DNA of 64,000 nt from an uncultured Bacteroidota bacterium (GCA_903838055.1 CAILWV010000044.1:124001-188000), one strand, 5' to 3'; positions 10,737-19,780 are shown, counted from the stretch's first letter. Notes: generated from the sequence alone by a model not told the origin. Made by a program: numbers and translations.

Positions 10737-10767
10737 TTTGCAAAAAATAAAAATCGCTTTATATTTG
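10737..10767 (+). promoter_or_regulatory. Promoter for tRNA-Asn
   Basis: TTTG at 10737-10740 (-33 box) and TATATTTG at 10760-10767 (-7 box, consensus TAnnTTTG) are separated by 19 bases, the Bacteroidota sigma-ABfr arrangement. An imperfect inverted repeat (CGCTTA...TAAGCG) sits in the leader before the tRNA. Confidence 0.75.
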
Positions 10768-10837
10768 CAACCGCTTAACAATGTAACCGCAACATTGCCT
10801 AAGCGATTAAGAAATAATAAAGTTTAAATATACAGTT

Positions 10838-10911
10838 TCCTTCTTAGCTCAGTTGGTTAGAGCATCTGACTGTTAATCAGAGGGTCCTTGGTTCGAGCCC
10901 AAGAGAGGGAG
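10838..10911 (+). tRNA. tRNA-Asn(GTT)
   Basis: A complete cloverleaf can be folded by hand: acceptor TCCTTCT/AGAGGGA, D arm GCTC/GAGC, anticodon arm TCTGA-CTGTTAA-TCAGA with anticodon GTT, T arm CTTGG-TTCGAGC-CCAAG, discriminator G. The CCA end is not fully encoded (GCAA follows). Its 3' part from 10868 is duplicated at 28745, so the present 3' half was brought in by the integrated element and keeps the tRNA intact. Confidence 0.97.
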
Positions 10912-10914
10912 CAA
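10868..10914 (+). repeat. attL: 47-bp direct repeat overlapping the tRNA-Asn 3' end
   Basis: The 47 bases from the anticodon stem through GCAA are identical to 28745-28791. This is the expected left attachment site of an element that integrates by tyrosine recombination into the 3' end of tRNA-Asn. The identity block ends exactly where flanks diverge (TAG here, ATT there). Confidence 0.9.
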
Positions 10915-10921
10915 TAGCAGA

Positions 10922-10951
10922 AAGCCTTTACAGAAATGTAGAGGCTTTTTT
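10922..10951. terminator. Terminator after tRNA-Asn
   Basis: Hairpin AGCCTTTACA-GAAA-TGTAGAGGCT followed by TTTTTTG, immediately after the tRNA. The loop region ACAGAAATGT recurs in the terminators of the repeat family at 42-49 kb. Confidence 0.85.
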
Positions 10952-11004
10952 GTTTTTACATGTCATACATTTGTAAAACAATTTTAAAAAAAATACTTTT
11001 GGGT

Positions 11005-11856
11005 ATGTATAATAATATTTCAACACCAAATAATCCACTCCACTTTTTTGAAATTTTTCTGAGCAAAGACAATTTTCAAAAGTTTACAAATGATTTTTTT
11101 ACAAATTATGACAATCCAACTTTTCATGCTGATATAAAAAATGGTTTTATTGAATATGTTGATAATGTATATCAAGAAGGTGAGCCAATCGCGCCAAAAG
11201 TAATTTATTTTAAAAATTATTTATTAAAAATAGTAGAACCTCAAATTTCAAATTCAATAAATCTAATTAAAAATAAAACGGAAGAAATAGTAATTAATGG
11301 CTCTAATCCTAACAATTACATAAATATATTAAGGAAGAAATACCAAGTTCTCAGAAAAGAAATAATTAAAAATAATAGTTATAAAGATTTTATTTTGCCT
11401 GAATTTGAAAAGATTGAATCAGTAATAAAACTATCAGATTTTGAAAAACTTCCCTATCAAAAGGTACAAAAGGGAAATGGCAATTATTTTAAACCAAAAA
11501 TTAATGAATCTAAACTAAAAAAAATATATAAAATTGCTCGACGCCATGAAATTATAGATATTACTATTGTATCAGAAGTTCAATTTCTTAATGTTTTTAA
11601 TTGTTCAAATCCAGTAAGTGTTCTAGATAAATTTATATTTAGCTCTGACAATAGAAAAGGCTTATTTTTTTTAAATTGTATGGCTATCTATTTTGATAAC
11701 CTAAAACCTTCCTCAATAGCTCAAAGTCAATTATTTTCTTCAAAAAAGAGAAACCCACTTTCACAAAACAGTATTGACGGAATAAATAGACATTTCAGAA
11801 AAAATAAAATTAATTATCTAGAAATTAGCAAAAGCTTTGCCATGCTTGAAAAGTAA
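11005..11856 (+). CDS. Unrecognised island protein at the left end
   Basis: I do not recognise this family. The frame extends back to 10960, but that segment overlaps the tRNA terminator tail and the possible arm site, so the Met at 11005 (MYNNISTPNNPLHFFEIF) is preferred, giving 283 residues. The protein is Lys/Asn rich, predicted mostly helical, with no signal peptide or membrane segment. It lies between attL and the excisionase/integrase pair, a slot often holding proteins of unknown function in Bacteroidota elements. A terminator follows it. Confidence 0.65.
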   Translation: MYNNISTPNNPLHFFEIFLSKDNFQKFTNDFFTNYDNPTFHADIKNGFIEYVDNVYQEGEPIAPKVIYFKNYLLKIVEPQISNSINLIKNKTEEIVINGSNPNNYINILRKKYQVLRKEIIKNNSYKDFILPEFEKIESVIKLSDFEKLPYQKVQKGNGNYFKPKINESKLKKIYKIARRHEIIDITIVSEVQFLNVFNCSNPVSVLDKFIFSSDNRKGLFFLNCMAIYFDNLKPSSIAQSQLFSSKKRNPLSQNSIDGINRHFRKNKINYLEISKSFAMLEK

Positions 11857-11866
11857 ACACTTCTAA

Positions 11867-11898
11867 CCTTACACTTTACCTTACACTTTACCTTACAC
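11867..11898 (+). repeat. 12-bp tandem repeats (iteron-like)
   Basis: CCTTACACTTTA occurs twice in direct tandem (11867-11878 and 11879-11890) and a third time as CCTTACAC, just upstream of the excisionase/integrase genes. The array could bind the excisionase or an initiator; this is inference. Confidence 0.7.
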
Positions 11899-11928
11899 CC
11901 ACATTACACTTTTGAAATGTGGGTTTTT
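11898..11928 (+). terminator. Terminator
   Basis: CCCACATT pairs with AATGTGGG across a loop and is followed by TTTTT, 42 bases after the stop of the preceding gene. Confidence 0.75.
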
Positions 11929-11983
11929 CATGTCTTTAATTTTGCCATGCAATTGGATGACATCATCCTTAAATTAATTAAAC

Positions 11984-12268
11984 ATGAAAAATGAAAAATG
12001 GTCACTTGAAAAAGAGCAAAGTGAAAAAGTTGAAGAGATCCTATCTCTAAACGAGGCAGCAAAATTCCTCAGTGCCTCCAAGTCATTCGTATATAAAATG
12101 ACTAGTCAAAAACTCATTCCCCATTACATCCCGGGAGGGAAAAGGATTTATTTCAAAAAGTCCGATTTGGAAAATTGGCTTCTCAAAAACAGAATACCAC
12201 CTAGTTCTGAATTTGAAGCCAACACTGAATGTTATTTACTAACCCCTAAAAATCAAAAATCATGCTAG
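11984..12268 (+). CDS. Excisionase-family DNA-binding protein
   Basis: A 94-residue protein whose core, LSLNEAAKFLSASKSFVYKM then a wing GGKRIYFKKSDLENWL, is the MerR-like winged helix of the excisionase/HTH_17 family. Such proteins bend DNA at the att site and favour excision, and may repress nearby promoters. It overlaps the next gene by 7 bases and lies 495 bases before the integrase, consistent with one operon. Its role as the recombination directionality factor is inferred from position and family. Confidence 0.85.
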   Translation: MKNEKWSLEKEQSEKVEEILSLNEAAKFLSASKSFVYKMTSQKLIPHYIPGGKRIYFKKSDLENWLLKNRIPPSSEFEANTECYLLTPKNQKSC

Positions 12269-12759
12269 AAAGTATTTCATTAAAAGGAAAAAATACATGT
12301 GTTAATTTAAAAATTAAAGACAAGAAAATTATCTTTAGTTCCTATGTTAAATCAATTAATTTGACTCCCAAAAAAATATTTTGTAACAATAAAGAATCAA
12401 ATGAAAAAATAGTTAATGCATATTATTACCTATCCGCTTTTCTTGATGATTATTATTCGGAGGACAAAGATGAAATGACAAATGGCATTATCAAATTTCG
12501 ATTTAATCATGATTGTTTTATAGATGCTGTTATTTGCATATTGAACAATCTTGATGAGAAACTGCAAGCAAAAATTAATGAAGTTCAATTCGACTTTAAT
12601 TATAATTATTTATTAAGTAAAGATTTAATTCTGCTTAAATCATGTTATTTAGCAAAGGATAAGATATATGCAGTTTCAAATTTTGTTGAAACAGACAATT
12701 CGAACTTAACAACTGATGAAGTAAAATTTAATCGTTTTAGACTTACTATAAAACTTTAA
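12262..12759 (+). CDS. Unrecognised protein between excisionase and integrase
   Basis: A 165-residue protein with no recognised domain. It starts inside the end of the excisionase gene and stops 4 bases before the integrase, so it is almost certainly co-transcribed with both. The composition is AT-biased (Lys, Asn, Ile) like its neighbours. No signal peptide or membrane helix is seen. Confidence 0.7.
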   Translation: MLESISLKGKNTCVNLKIKDKKIIFSSYVKSINLTPKKIFCNNKESNEKIVNAYYYLSAFLDDYYSEDKDEMTNGIIKFRFNHDCFIDAVICILNNLDEKLQAKINEVQFDFNYNYLLSKDLILLKSCYLAKDKIYAVSNFVETDNSNLTTDEVKFNRFRLTIKL

Positions 12760-12763
12760 AACT

Positions 12764-14020
12764 ATGGCAAAAATCAGCATATTACTCAGAGATGCTCAAA
12801 ATAAAAATGGATTATATCCTATCGTTTTGAGAATCATTAAAAACAGAAAAGTTAAAATTATTACTTTGGGAATGGATTGTCAGAAATCTAATTGGGATGA
12901 GAAATCATCCCAATTCCAAAAGAGTATGCCTAACCATATCCAAAAGAATCTTCTTCTATCAAAATTGAAACAGAAAGCATGGATGATTATTGATCAATTC
13001 AATATCGATGATGTTGATTTTACTCTTAATCAATTTGAGGAAAAATTCCGAGGGAAAGTACAAAGTAAGATTACCGTATTAGAATTTTGGGAAGATAAAA
13101 TTATTGACTTAAATCTTGCTGGAAGAACCGGAAATGCGCGCGCGCACAAAGACACTAAAAACTCATTTTTCAGGTTTTGTAAAAATCAAAAAATACTCTT
13201 CAAAGAAATAACTGTTGAGATGCTGGATAAATATGAAACTCATCTAAGAGCAACTGGTAGTAATGATGGTGGAATTGGAGTAAGAATGAGAGAATTGAGA
13301 GCTGTTTTTAACGATGCCATTAAAAAAGGCATTGTAGACGAAAAATACTATCCGTTTAAAACTTATAAAGTTTCCAAATTAAAAGGAAAAGGATTCAAAA
13401 AAGCATTGTCCAGAGATGAAGTTAGATTGATTGAAAATCTTGACGAAGCTAAATATCCTCAATTACGAGAAGCAAAACAGTTATTTGTATTTTCTTACTA
13501 CACTCGTGGTATGAACTTTTACGATATCATGAAATTAACATGGGACAGAGTTGAGAATGATAAAATCATTTATACGCGCTCTAAAACCAAAGGTAGATTT
13601 ACTGTTAAAATACTACAGCCTATTCAAGATATTCTTCATTATTATAAGGAACTCAATACGGATACAAATTTTGTTTTTCCAATTCTACTAAAAGAAGGGA
13701 TGACACCTATTCAAATTGAAAACAGAAAAGCAAAAAAATTAAAGCGATTTAATAGCGACTTAAAAAAGATTGCTGAAATAGTCGGTATTAACAAACCACT
13801 TACAAGTTATGTGGCAAGGCACAGCTTCGCAACTAATTTAAAACAATTAGGAGTGTCAACTGACGTCATAAGCCAGTCAATGGGGCATCAAAATATTTCA
13901 ATTACATCAGCATATCTAAGAGATTTTGAAAATGATGTGATTGACGATGCAAATGAAAAGCTATTAATGGAACCAATATTAATTTACAATTTAGATCATG
14001 GAAGAAAACACTCAGCATAG
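12764..14020 (+). CDS. int: Tyrosine recombinase / integrase
   Basis: A 418-residue phage-type integrase expected to catalyse integration and excision at the 47-bp tRNA-Asn att site. An arm-binding N-terminus (AKISILLRDAQNKNGLYPIV) is followed by a SAM-like core-binding domain around 105-200. The catalytic region shows Arg in YYTRGMNFYD near residue 250, RHSFATNL near 350, GHQNIS, and the nucleophile Tyr in TSAYLRDF near 384. The usual HxxR box reads YVAR, a substitution I recall from many Bacteroidota integrases. It overlaps the primase-helicase by 23 bases. Confidence 0.95.
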   Translation: MAKISILLRDAQNKNGLYPIVLRIIKNRKVKIITLGMDCQKSNWDEKSSQFQKSMPNHIQKNLLLSKLKQKAWMIIDQFNIDDVDFTLNQFEEKFRGKVQSKITVLEFWEDKIIDLNLAGRTGNARAHKDTKNSFFRFCKNQKILFKEITVEMLDKYETHLRATGSNDGGIGVRMRELRAVFNDAIKKGIVDEKYYPFKTYKVSKLKGKGFKKALSRDEVRLIENLDEAKYPQLREAKQLFVFSYYTRGMNFYDIMKLTWDRVENDKIIYTRSKTKGRFTVKILQPIQDILHYYKELNTDTNFVFPILLKEGMTPIQIENRKAKKLKRFNSDLKKIAEIVGINKPLTSYVARHSFATNLKQLGVSTDVISQSMGHQNISITSAYLRDFENDVIDDANEKLLMEPILIYNLDHGRKHSA

Positions 14021-15509
14021 TGCTGCAATAAATTTGAACGATAGGTTCCGATTTACAGTGCCTTTTTTTGACGAAAAGCTTAATAAAGAAGGGCAAATAG
14101 TTATTACTATCAATAATGAGAGTTTAATTGTTTTTTGGGAAGCTTTGGGATACAAGAAAGTAATTGATGTAAATAACAATTATGAATTAGTATTGGTGAA
14201 AAGAGGCTCTATTGTAAAGGAAATTAAAGAACACGTATTAAGAAACGAAATACGAGATTATACCAAACAGATTAACAAAAAATCTGTTTGGGCTAAATTT
14301 CTTGAAAGAGATTATGTAGTAAAAAAATTATTTGAGTCATTTAATACAATTGAAATGAACAGGAATACTGGAAATGAAACCACTGGATACTTATACTTTC
14401 AAAATGTTATTCTAAAAGTCACTTCTGATAAAATCGATTTCATAGATTATGAAAATTTTGACGGATACGTTTGGGAGGAAGAAATTATTAAAAGGGATTT
14501 TGTTCTAATTGAAAAAGGCGATTGTGTTTTTAGAGACTTTATCATGCTAATTGCAAGTGAAGATCTAGAGCGTTTGAAAAGCATCATTTCAATTATTGGG
14601 TATCTTATACACTCCTTTAAAAATCCATCGTGTGCAAAAGCAATTATTTTGATGGATTCAGAAATTGATGTTGAATTTAATGAAGCAAATGGTGGTACAG
14701 GCAAATCATTAATAGGTAAGGCAGTTGGACAAATTGTTCCAAATTTGTTTATTGACGGTAAAACAATGAAAAGTCAAGATAAATTTAGGCTATCTGCATT
14801 AAATGGTCATCATCGAATAATTTTCTATGATGACGTGAAAAAAGATTTCGATTTTGAAAGTTTGTATCCCCTAATCACTGGCGACCTCAATTTCGAAAAA
14901 AAATATAAAAATGCAATTGTAATTCCTAGTACTGAAACTCCTAAACTACTAATTACTTCAAATTACGTAGTAAAAGGTGGCGGAGGAAATGCAGAAAAAA
15001 GAAGAAAAGTAGAATATGAAGTATCTACCTATTTCAAAAATGTTTTAACTCCTAAAGAAGAATTTGGTCATCAATTGTTTGATGATTGGAACGAAGAGGA
15101 GTGGACTAAATTTGATAATTTTATGGTATCAACATTACAATTCTATCTTAAAAAAGGTTTAATAGAACCTAAGTCAATTAATATTGATTTTAATAGGTTA
15201 AAAATAGAAACCAGCATAGATTTTATTGACTTCATGGATAACTTAATAAGTAAGCCTGAAGAATATCAAAAACCATCATTACCTAATGTATTATTAATTG
15301 ATAAAAATAAATTATTTAGTGATTTCTTAAATACAAAACCAAATATTGCAGAACGAATAAGTCCCATTACCATAAAGAAATGGATTGATAGATATTGTAA
15401 TTATTATAACATTGAAACCAACCATTATAAAAGCAATGGAAAAGTATTCGTAGAATTAAACATTAGTAATTTGACAAGTGAAAATAATCATGAGCTCAAT
15501 AATAATTAA
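13998..15509 (+). CDS. Primase-helicase family protein (DUF5906-like ATPase)
   Basis: A 503-residue protein with a central P-loop NGGTGKSLIG near residue 231, a Walker B-like stretch HRIIFYDDV near 274, and PKLLITSNYVV around 315. This order matches helicases associated with primases in satellites and phages (DUF5906/D5-like). It probably unwinds the element's DNA at an origin. No obvious primase active site is visible, so it may be helicase only. It overlaps the integrase gene by 23 bases, and a structured intergenic region follows. Confidence 0.75.
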   Translation: MEENTQHSAAINLNDRFRFTVPFFDEKLNKEGQIVITINNESLIVFWEALGYKKVIDVNNNYELVLVKRGSIVKEIKEHVLRNEIRDYTKQINKKSVWAKFLERDYVVKKLFESFNTIEMNRNTGNETTGYLYFQNVILKVTSDKIDFIDYENFDGYVWEEEIIKRDFVLIEKGDCVFRDFIMLIASEDLERLKSIISIIGYLIHSFKNPSCAKAIILMDSEIDVEFNEANGGTGKSLIGKAVGQIVPNLFIDGKTMKSQDKFRLSALNGHHRIIFYDDVKKDFDFESLYPLITGDLNFEKKYKNAIVIPSTETPKLLITSNYVVKGGGGNAEKRRKVEYEVSTYFKNVLTPKEEFGHQLFDDWNEEEWTKFDNFMVSTLQFYLKKGLIEPKSINIDFNRLKIETSIDFIDFMDNLISKPEEYQKPSLPNVLLIDKNKLFSDFLNTKPNIAERISPITIKKWIDRYCNYYNIETNHYKSNGKVFVELNISNLTSENNHELNNN

Positions 15510-15558
15510 TAAGCCGTATTTTAAATAAAAACATTTAATATAGTTAAGGAAAAATTAA

Positions 15559-15692
15559 ACAGTGACAAAGTGACTTTACAGTTTGAAAAGTTATTTGTAA
15601 AACTTCGTTTTACCTGTTTTTAAAGAACTTTCTTTAAATCATTTTAATCTTTCAAAATAACTTTTTAAAAGCGATTGTCACTTTGTCACTGT
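15559..15692. other. 16-bp perfect inverted repeats in a 244-bp intergenic region; candidate origin or regulator site
   Basis: ACAGTGACAAAGTGAC (15559-15574) is the exact reverse complement of 15677-15692. The right copy lies inside a second hairpin (AAAAGCGA...TCGCTTTT) that could terminate transcription. The region follows the primase-helicase and precedes the RecA-like ATPase, so an origin of replication or a protein-binding hub is plausible but unproven. Confidence 0.6.
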
Positions 15693-15753
15693 GATAGTCG
15701 CTTTTTCATTTCAACCTTTTAATAATTAAACATTAACCTTAAATTTTATAAAT

Positions 15754-16632
15754 ATGGAAATTAAAAAAGCTTCACAAAAAGCAAAAAAATTAAGAATTGG
15801 ACTATCCGGAGCTTCTGGATTCGGTAAGAGTTTTTCTGCTCTAAAAATGGCTTCTGGAATGACAAATGATTGGGAAAAAATATGTGTTATAGATTCAGAA
15901 TGTTCCTCATCGAGTCTCTACAGCAATCTAGGTTCATTTAACACTATAGATATTAATGCTCCTTTCACTCCTGAAAAGTTTTGCCAAGCGATTAAACTTG
16001 CTGAAGATTCAAAAATGGAAGTAATCATAATTGACTCAATATCAATGGAATGGAATGGTTCTGGAGGATGTTTAGATATTCACGAACAGCTTGGCGGCAG
16101 ATTTCAAGATTGGGGACCAGTCAAAAAAAGACACCAAGCGTTTATTGATGCAATTCTTCAATCAAGTTGCCACATAATTACTACTGTTAGAAGAAAAGTA
16201 GAATATAGCTTGGACAAAGACTCTAATGGTAGAACAAAAGTATATAAACTTGGTACAAAAGAAGTTACTCAAGAAGGGTTTGAATACGAAATGGATGTCA
16301 ATTTTGAACTAATCAATGAAAACCACTTAGCTAAAGCGACAAAAGACCGATTGAATTTATTTATGAATCGACCAGAATTTGTGATTAATAGCTCTACAGG
16401 TAAGAAATTGATTGAATTTGCAAATTCAACAGATGCAATGGGCAAAAATGAAATGAAACAGAAGATTTCCGAAGTTAATAATATTAAAGAATTGGGAGAA
16501 CTGTACCATAGTAATACTGAATTATCAAAAACTTTAGATCAAGAATTTATAACCAAGAAAAATCTACTACTTGAATTAACAAATAAAATTTCATCAAATG
16601 GACACAGCAGTACTTACCCTAAATCCAGTTAG
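15754..16632 (+). CDS. RecA-like AAA ATPase (Sak4/AAA_24-like)
   Basis: A 292-residue P-loop ATPase with Walker A GASGFGKS at residues 19-26 and Walker B EVIIIDSIS near 92. The fold order resembles phage Sak4-type single-strand annealing/recombination ATPases and the AAA_24 family. In phages these work with single-strand DNA-binding proteins during recombination-dependent replication. The DUF3871 gene starts inside its 3' end (35-base overlap), so the two are translationally linked. The Sak4 assignment is tentative; the ATPase fold is not. Confidence 0.75.
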   Translation: MEIKKASQKAKKLRIGLSGASGFGKSFSALKMASGMTNDWEKICVIDSECSSSSLYSNLGSFNTIDINAPFTPEKFCQAIKLAEDSKMEVIIIDSISMEWNGSGGCLDIHEQLGGRFQDWGPVKKRHQAFIDAILQSSCHIITTVRRKVEYSLDKDSNGRTKVYKLGTKEVTQEGFEYEMDVNFELINENHLAKATKDRLNLFMNRPEFVINSSTGKKLIEFANSTDAMGKNEMKQKISEVNNIKELGELYHSNTELSKTLDQEFITKKNLLLELTNKISSNGHSSTYPKSS

Positions 16633-17629
16633 AATAACCCATAATGCAGAAATACTCCTGCCACAAGAAAATAAGGTTATTACCTCTAGGAGTTTTCCTG
16701 AAATTATTGTAAAATCACCCTTTATTGAGGCTAATACGGAAAGTGTTAGCCTTTCTTATTTAAAGTCTAAAAATGTAATTCCTGTTTTTACAAAGGATAA
16801 TGAAATAACCTTATCTCACCAGGAGTTTATAGAAACTGCCATAAGCGCGATAGCTACTATCTTTCCAAATGAGCCAATAGATACTCCTGAATTAAGAGTT
16901 AGCCATCAAATTAAGGGCAGAACTCCTGATGCTTTACATATTGCTGCAAAAGACTTAGAAGAGCATCAGAGAACCTCCTATTTTGAGAGAATGGCTTTTA
17001 TAATAAGAGTTCCTGGAATTACTGAAACCATTAATGGCAACAAATTAGCTTTAACAATAGGCGGAGTAAGAAGCTATAATTTGGAAAATCTGTACAACAA
17101 GAAAACTTATGAGAAATTCAAGTTTTTCATTGGCTTCCAAAATATGGTTTGTTGCAACCTTTGTATTTCTACAGATGGATATCAAAATGAAATTAGGGCT
17201 ATGAGTCATCTTGACCTTGAAGCTAAAATGCTACAAACATTAGCAGAATATAAAGCACAAGAGCATTTGAATTCAATGAAAAACCTACTGAATAATTCTC
17301 TTTCAGAAAGAGATTTTGCTCAAATTATTGGCAAGAGTAGGCTTTACAATTACTTGCCTAAAAAAGAAAAGTTTTTAATTCCTGAATTGCTTCTAAATGA
17401 TGGTCACATTAACACTGTGGCTAAAGATTATTACCAAGATGAAAGCTTTTGCAGAAATGCTAATGGAGATATTAGTATGTGGGAGTTTTATAACTTATTG
17501 ACTGGCTCTAATAAAACCAGTTATATTGACACTTTCCTTGAAAGAGGGGTGAATGCCTTTAATTTTAGTAAAGGCATCTCAAATGCACTAAGTGGTAGTT
17601 CTACCAACTATGCTTGGTTTTTGAGTTAA
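16598..17629 (+). CDS. DUF3871 family protein
   Basis: A 343-residue protein matching my recollection of DUF3871, a Bacteroidota mobile-element family (RTSYFERMAFIIRVPGITE; LTIGGVRSYNLENLYNK; FIGFQNMVCCNLCIS). The biochemical role is unknown. Its overlap with the preceding ATPase suggests they act together in replication or recombination of the element. There is no signal peptide or membrane helix. A strong terminator follows within 10 bases. Confidence 0.75.
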   Translation: MDTAVLTLNPVRITHNAEILLPQENKVITSRSFPEIIVKSPFIEANTESVSLSYLKSKNVIPVFTKDNEITLSHQEFIETAISAIATIFPNEPIDTPELRVSHQIKGRTPDALHIAAKDLEEHQRTSYFERMAFIIRVPGITETINGNKLALTIGGVRSYNLENLYNKKTYEKFKFFIGFQNMVCCNLCISTDGYQNEIRAMSHLDLEAKMLQTLAEYKAQEHLNSMKNLLNNSLSERDFAQIIGKSRLYNYLPKKEKFLIPELLLNDGHINTVAKDYYQDESFCRNANGDISMWEFYNLLTGSNKTSYIDTFLERGVNAFNFSKGISNALSGSSTNYAWFLS

Positions 17630-17634
17630 AAGTT

Positions 17635-17660
17635 CCCAGCCCTTTTGGGCTGGGGCTTTT
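17635..17660. terminator. Terminator
   Basis: CCCAGCC-CTTTTG-GGCTGGG followed by GCTTTTTT, directly after the DUF3871 gene and facing the convergent membrane-protein gene. Confidence 0.9.
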
Positions 17661-18830
17661 TTAACATGACAATTTTCTTAAAACAAACCAGTAAATCAAT
17701 ACCCCCCAAACAATTAAGGTAAAAATCTTAATGCCTATATTTTTAAAATTATAATATAATTTCTTGTCTTCTCCTATATTAGGTATAAGAAAAACAAGTA
17801 ATTGATTTACAAATAAAATCCCAAGTAATTTTCCCCAAAATCCAGTTTGGATAAAATAATCAGATAAAAATGTTTTTTCTAAACCTAAAATTTCGTAAAA
17901 TATATGAGTTAGAATAATAAGGGAAATTAATATCAAGTAACCAATTTGAATTTTTGAATAAATCTTTTGCTTTTTTGCTTCTTTTTCAATTTGCTTTTTA
18001 ATAGAAGGGATATATGTTAAATTAAGGTTTACAATATTTTTAGCATTTAAAACAAAAATATCTCCAGGAACTTTTAATCTATTTCTTGATTGGGTTGGGT
18101 TTTCATCTTTAATTTCCTTTCCATTTTCATCAATTACTTTTTCCTTTTTTTTATATCTATGAGTGTCAATTAAATAAATTTTATCTAATTGTGAAATATC
18201 ATCACTTTTTAAATCATAATCAACAACATATCCAGTATATAGTTCTTTTCTGTCATTTTGTTCACTAACAGAAACCAAAATGTCCGCATATGTCATTAAT
18301 GTATCTTGCTCATGGCCCTTATTATTTTTGAAAGAAAACTTATGTGCTTCTTCAAATTTTTTCAAATTTAAAACTTCACCACTAAAAATGTAATACCATT
18401 GATTGCTATATCTAAACAGTTTGTATTTTTTATCCCATTTTAAAAATCTAATTAATCTACTACAAAACCAACCTAAAAAAGTTGCAAATAGGAACACACC
18501 AATAGAGTAAATAAAGAAAGTGGTTATATTATAATTTATGAAGTTTTTTGTAGCTTCTTGTGTTTCATGAGAACCATCTGAAGTAATATCTCTAAATATG
18601 ATAAATACATCTAAATAACTTGAATTAAACCCAAGTGACAATCCGTAAATTAGAAAAGCTAAAATTTGAATAACAATTCCGGGTATTACACTAAAAAAAA
18701 TAGAATGAAGTACAGGGTCTTTGGTATTAAACTGTTTTGAAAATTCACCATAAAAAAAGAATCTCCTAAAAAGTATTCCAGGTATGATAATAGAAATAAA
18801 TAGGGCAATAAAACCTATAGTAAGATTCAT
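17661..18830 (-). CDS. Multi-pass membrane protein of unknown function
   Basis: A 389-residue protein with about five membrane helices: an N-terminal one (IGFIALFISIIIPGILF), a second near 50-70, a third near 108-128, then a charged soluble middle part (about 140-285) and two C-terminal helices (LILISLIILTHIF and IFTLIVWGVLIYWFV). The topology resembles DUF6338-type proteins, but I cannot assign it. It is paired with the small gene upstream (9-base gap) and transcribed against the replication genes, so it is probably cargo rather than core element function. Confidence 0.65.
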   Translation of the reverse strand: MNLTIGFIALFISIIIPGILFRRFFFYGEFSKQFNTKDPVLHSIFFSVIPGIVIQILAFLIYGLSLGFNSSYLDVFIIFRDITSDGSHETQEATKNFINYNITTFFIYSIGVFLFATFLGWFCSRLIRFLKWDKKYKLFRYSNQWYYIFSGEVLNLKKFEEAHKFSFKNNKGHEQDTLMTYADILVSVSEQNDRKELYTGYVVDYDLKSDDISQLDKIYLIDTHRYKKKEKVIDENGKEIKDENPTQSRNRLKVPGDIFVLNAKNIVNLNLTYIPSIKKQIEKEAKKQKIYSKIQIGYLILISLIILTHIFYEILGLEKTFLSDYFIQTGFWGKLLGILFVNQLLVFLIPNIGEDKKLYYNFKNIGIKIFTLIVWGVLIYWFVLRKLSC

Positions 18831-18839
18831 ACCCGAAAA

Positions 18840-19079
18840 TTATAATATAGACTCTAATTTTGATTCATTCCATTTACCTGTAATGTGATAGTTGTCAACT
18901 TCTTTTCTCAACTTATCTGCTGTTTCAGGGTTTTTAATTGCTTTTAATGCATTGTCAGAAATTACATTTGTTTCTGTATTAGTATCTAATTTTTTGTATA
19001 CATTATGGACAATAACTAAAAGAGATAAAATTCCAAGAAAGCTTAAAATGCTATCTAATGTATTTTTATTATTTTCCAT
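18840..19079 (-). CDS. Small single-pass membrane protein
   Basis: 79 residues with one membrane helix (ILSFLGILSLLVIVHNVY) followed by a polar tail. It lies 9 bases upstream of the membrane-protein gene on the same strand, so the two probably form a pair. The family is not recognised. An overlapping opposite-strand frame is poorer in composition and is not annotated. Confidence 0.6.
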   Translation of the reverse strand: MENNKNTLDSILSFLGILSLLVIVHNVYKKLDTNTETNVISDNALKAIKNPETADKLRKEVDNYHITGKWNESKLESIL

Positions 19080-19378
19080 TTTAAAAATTTTATTACAAAG
19101 TTATTATTTTTATTTCTTTAAAAAAATGTTTCTACAAATAAATCATTTTAATTTAACATTCAGCTATTTTTTACAATACAAAAATTTATAAAATTTTCAA
19201 GCGTGATCTACCCTGCTCAAAACCCCCACTAATGCTGAGTGATTACAATGCCCCCCTGGTGTTGTGTTAAAACAATAAATTCTGGCTGGAAATAATTACT
19301 TAAGGTGAAAGCTAAGTATTACTACAGAGAAAATATTGTTTAGTTACTAAATATTTAACTCAAAAACAAGTCAATAAA
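19080..19378. other. 299-bp intergenic region with a C-rich patch and a hairpin
   Basis: No gene is seen. Around 19217-19258 there are runs of C unusual for this AT-rich island, and TAATTACTTA...TAAGTATTA around 19294-19322 can form an imperfect hairpin. It probably holds the promoter of the rightward gene at 19379. A transfer origin or small RNA is possible, but no specific motif is recognised. Confidence 0.4.
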
Positions 19379-19780
19379 ATGGTAAGAATTGTAAACTATC
19401 AAAAAAGAACAACAGAGGAAGGAAAAGATTTCTTTACTCTAGAATTACAAGGCGGGGTTGAAATAGTAAAATCCCAAGAAACAGGAAAGAATTATATGAC
19501 TGCAAGAAAAGCATCAATGTCTTGCACATTTGATGAAGCAACCTGCATCTCATTAATTGGAACAGAACTGCCAGGATCTGTTAAGAAAGTGGTTTGTGAA
19601 GACTACTCCTACACCATTAAGGATACAGGAGAAATCATTACACTTTCACACAGATTTGAATATGTAGAGCAGGAAGCTCCAACCTATTCTCCTCAGAAGA
19701 GTAATACTACTATTGAAGAGTTTATGTCTAAAGCCCCTGTTGGCAATTCATTCTCAACTAATGGTCAGTTAGTTCATTAA
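19379..19780 (+). CDS. Unrecognised small island protein, possibly a ssDNA-binding-like fold
   Basis: 133 residues: a strand-rich N-terminal half (MVRIVNYQKRTTEEGKDFFT) and a low-complexity tail (QKSNTTIEEFMSKAPVG). The pattern of beta strands and a flexible tail, and its presence with a RecA-like ATPase, make a single-strand DNA-binding role conceivable, but the tail lacks the acidic tip typical of SSB. The family is not recognised. It precedes the RadC-like gene on the same strand. Confidence 0.6.
   Translation: MVRIVNYQKRTTEEGKDFFTLELQGGVEIVKSQETGKNYMTARKASMSCTFDEATCISLIGTELPGSVKKVVCEDYSYTIKDTGEIITLSHRFEYVEQEAPTYSPQKSNTTIEEFMSKAPVGNSFSTNGQLVH

Noticed and set aside
18892..19191. Plus-strand 99-codon frame opposite the small membrane protein
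   Set aside because: Antisense to a plausible gene paired with its downstream neighbour; the frame includes a low-complexity Phe/Tyr-rich tail.
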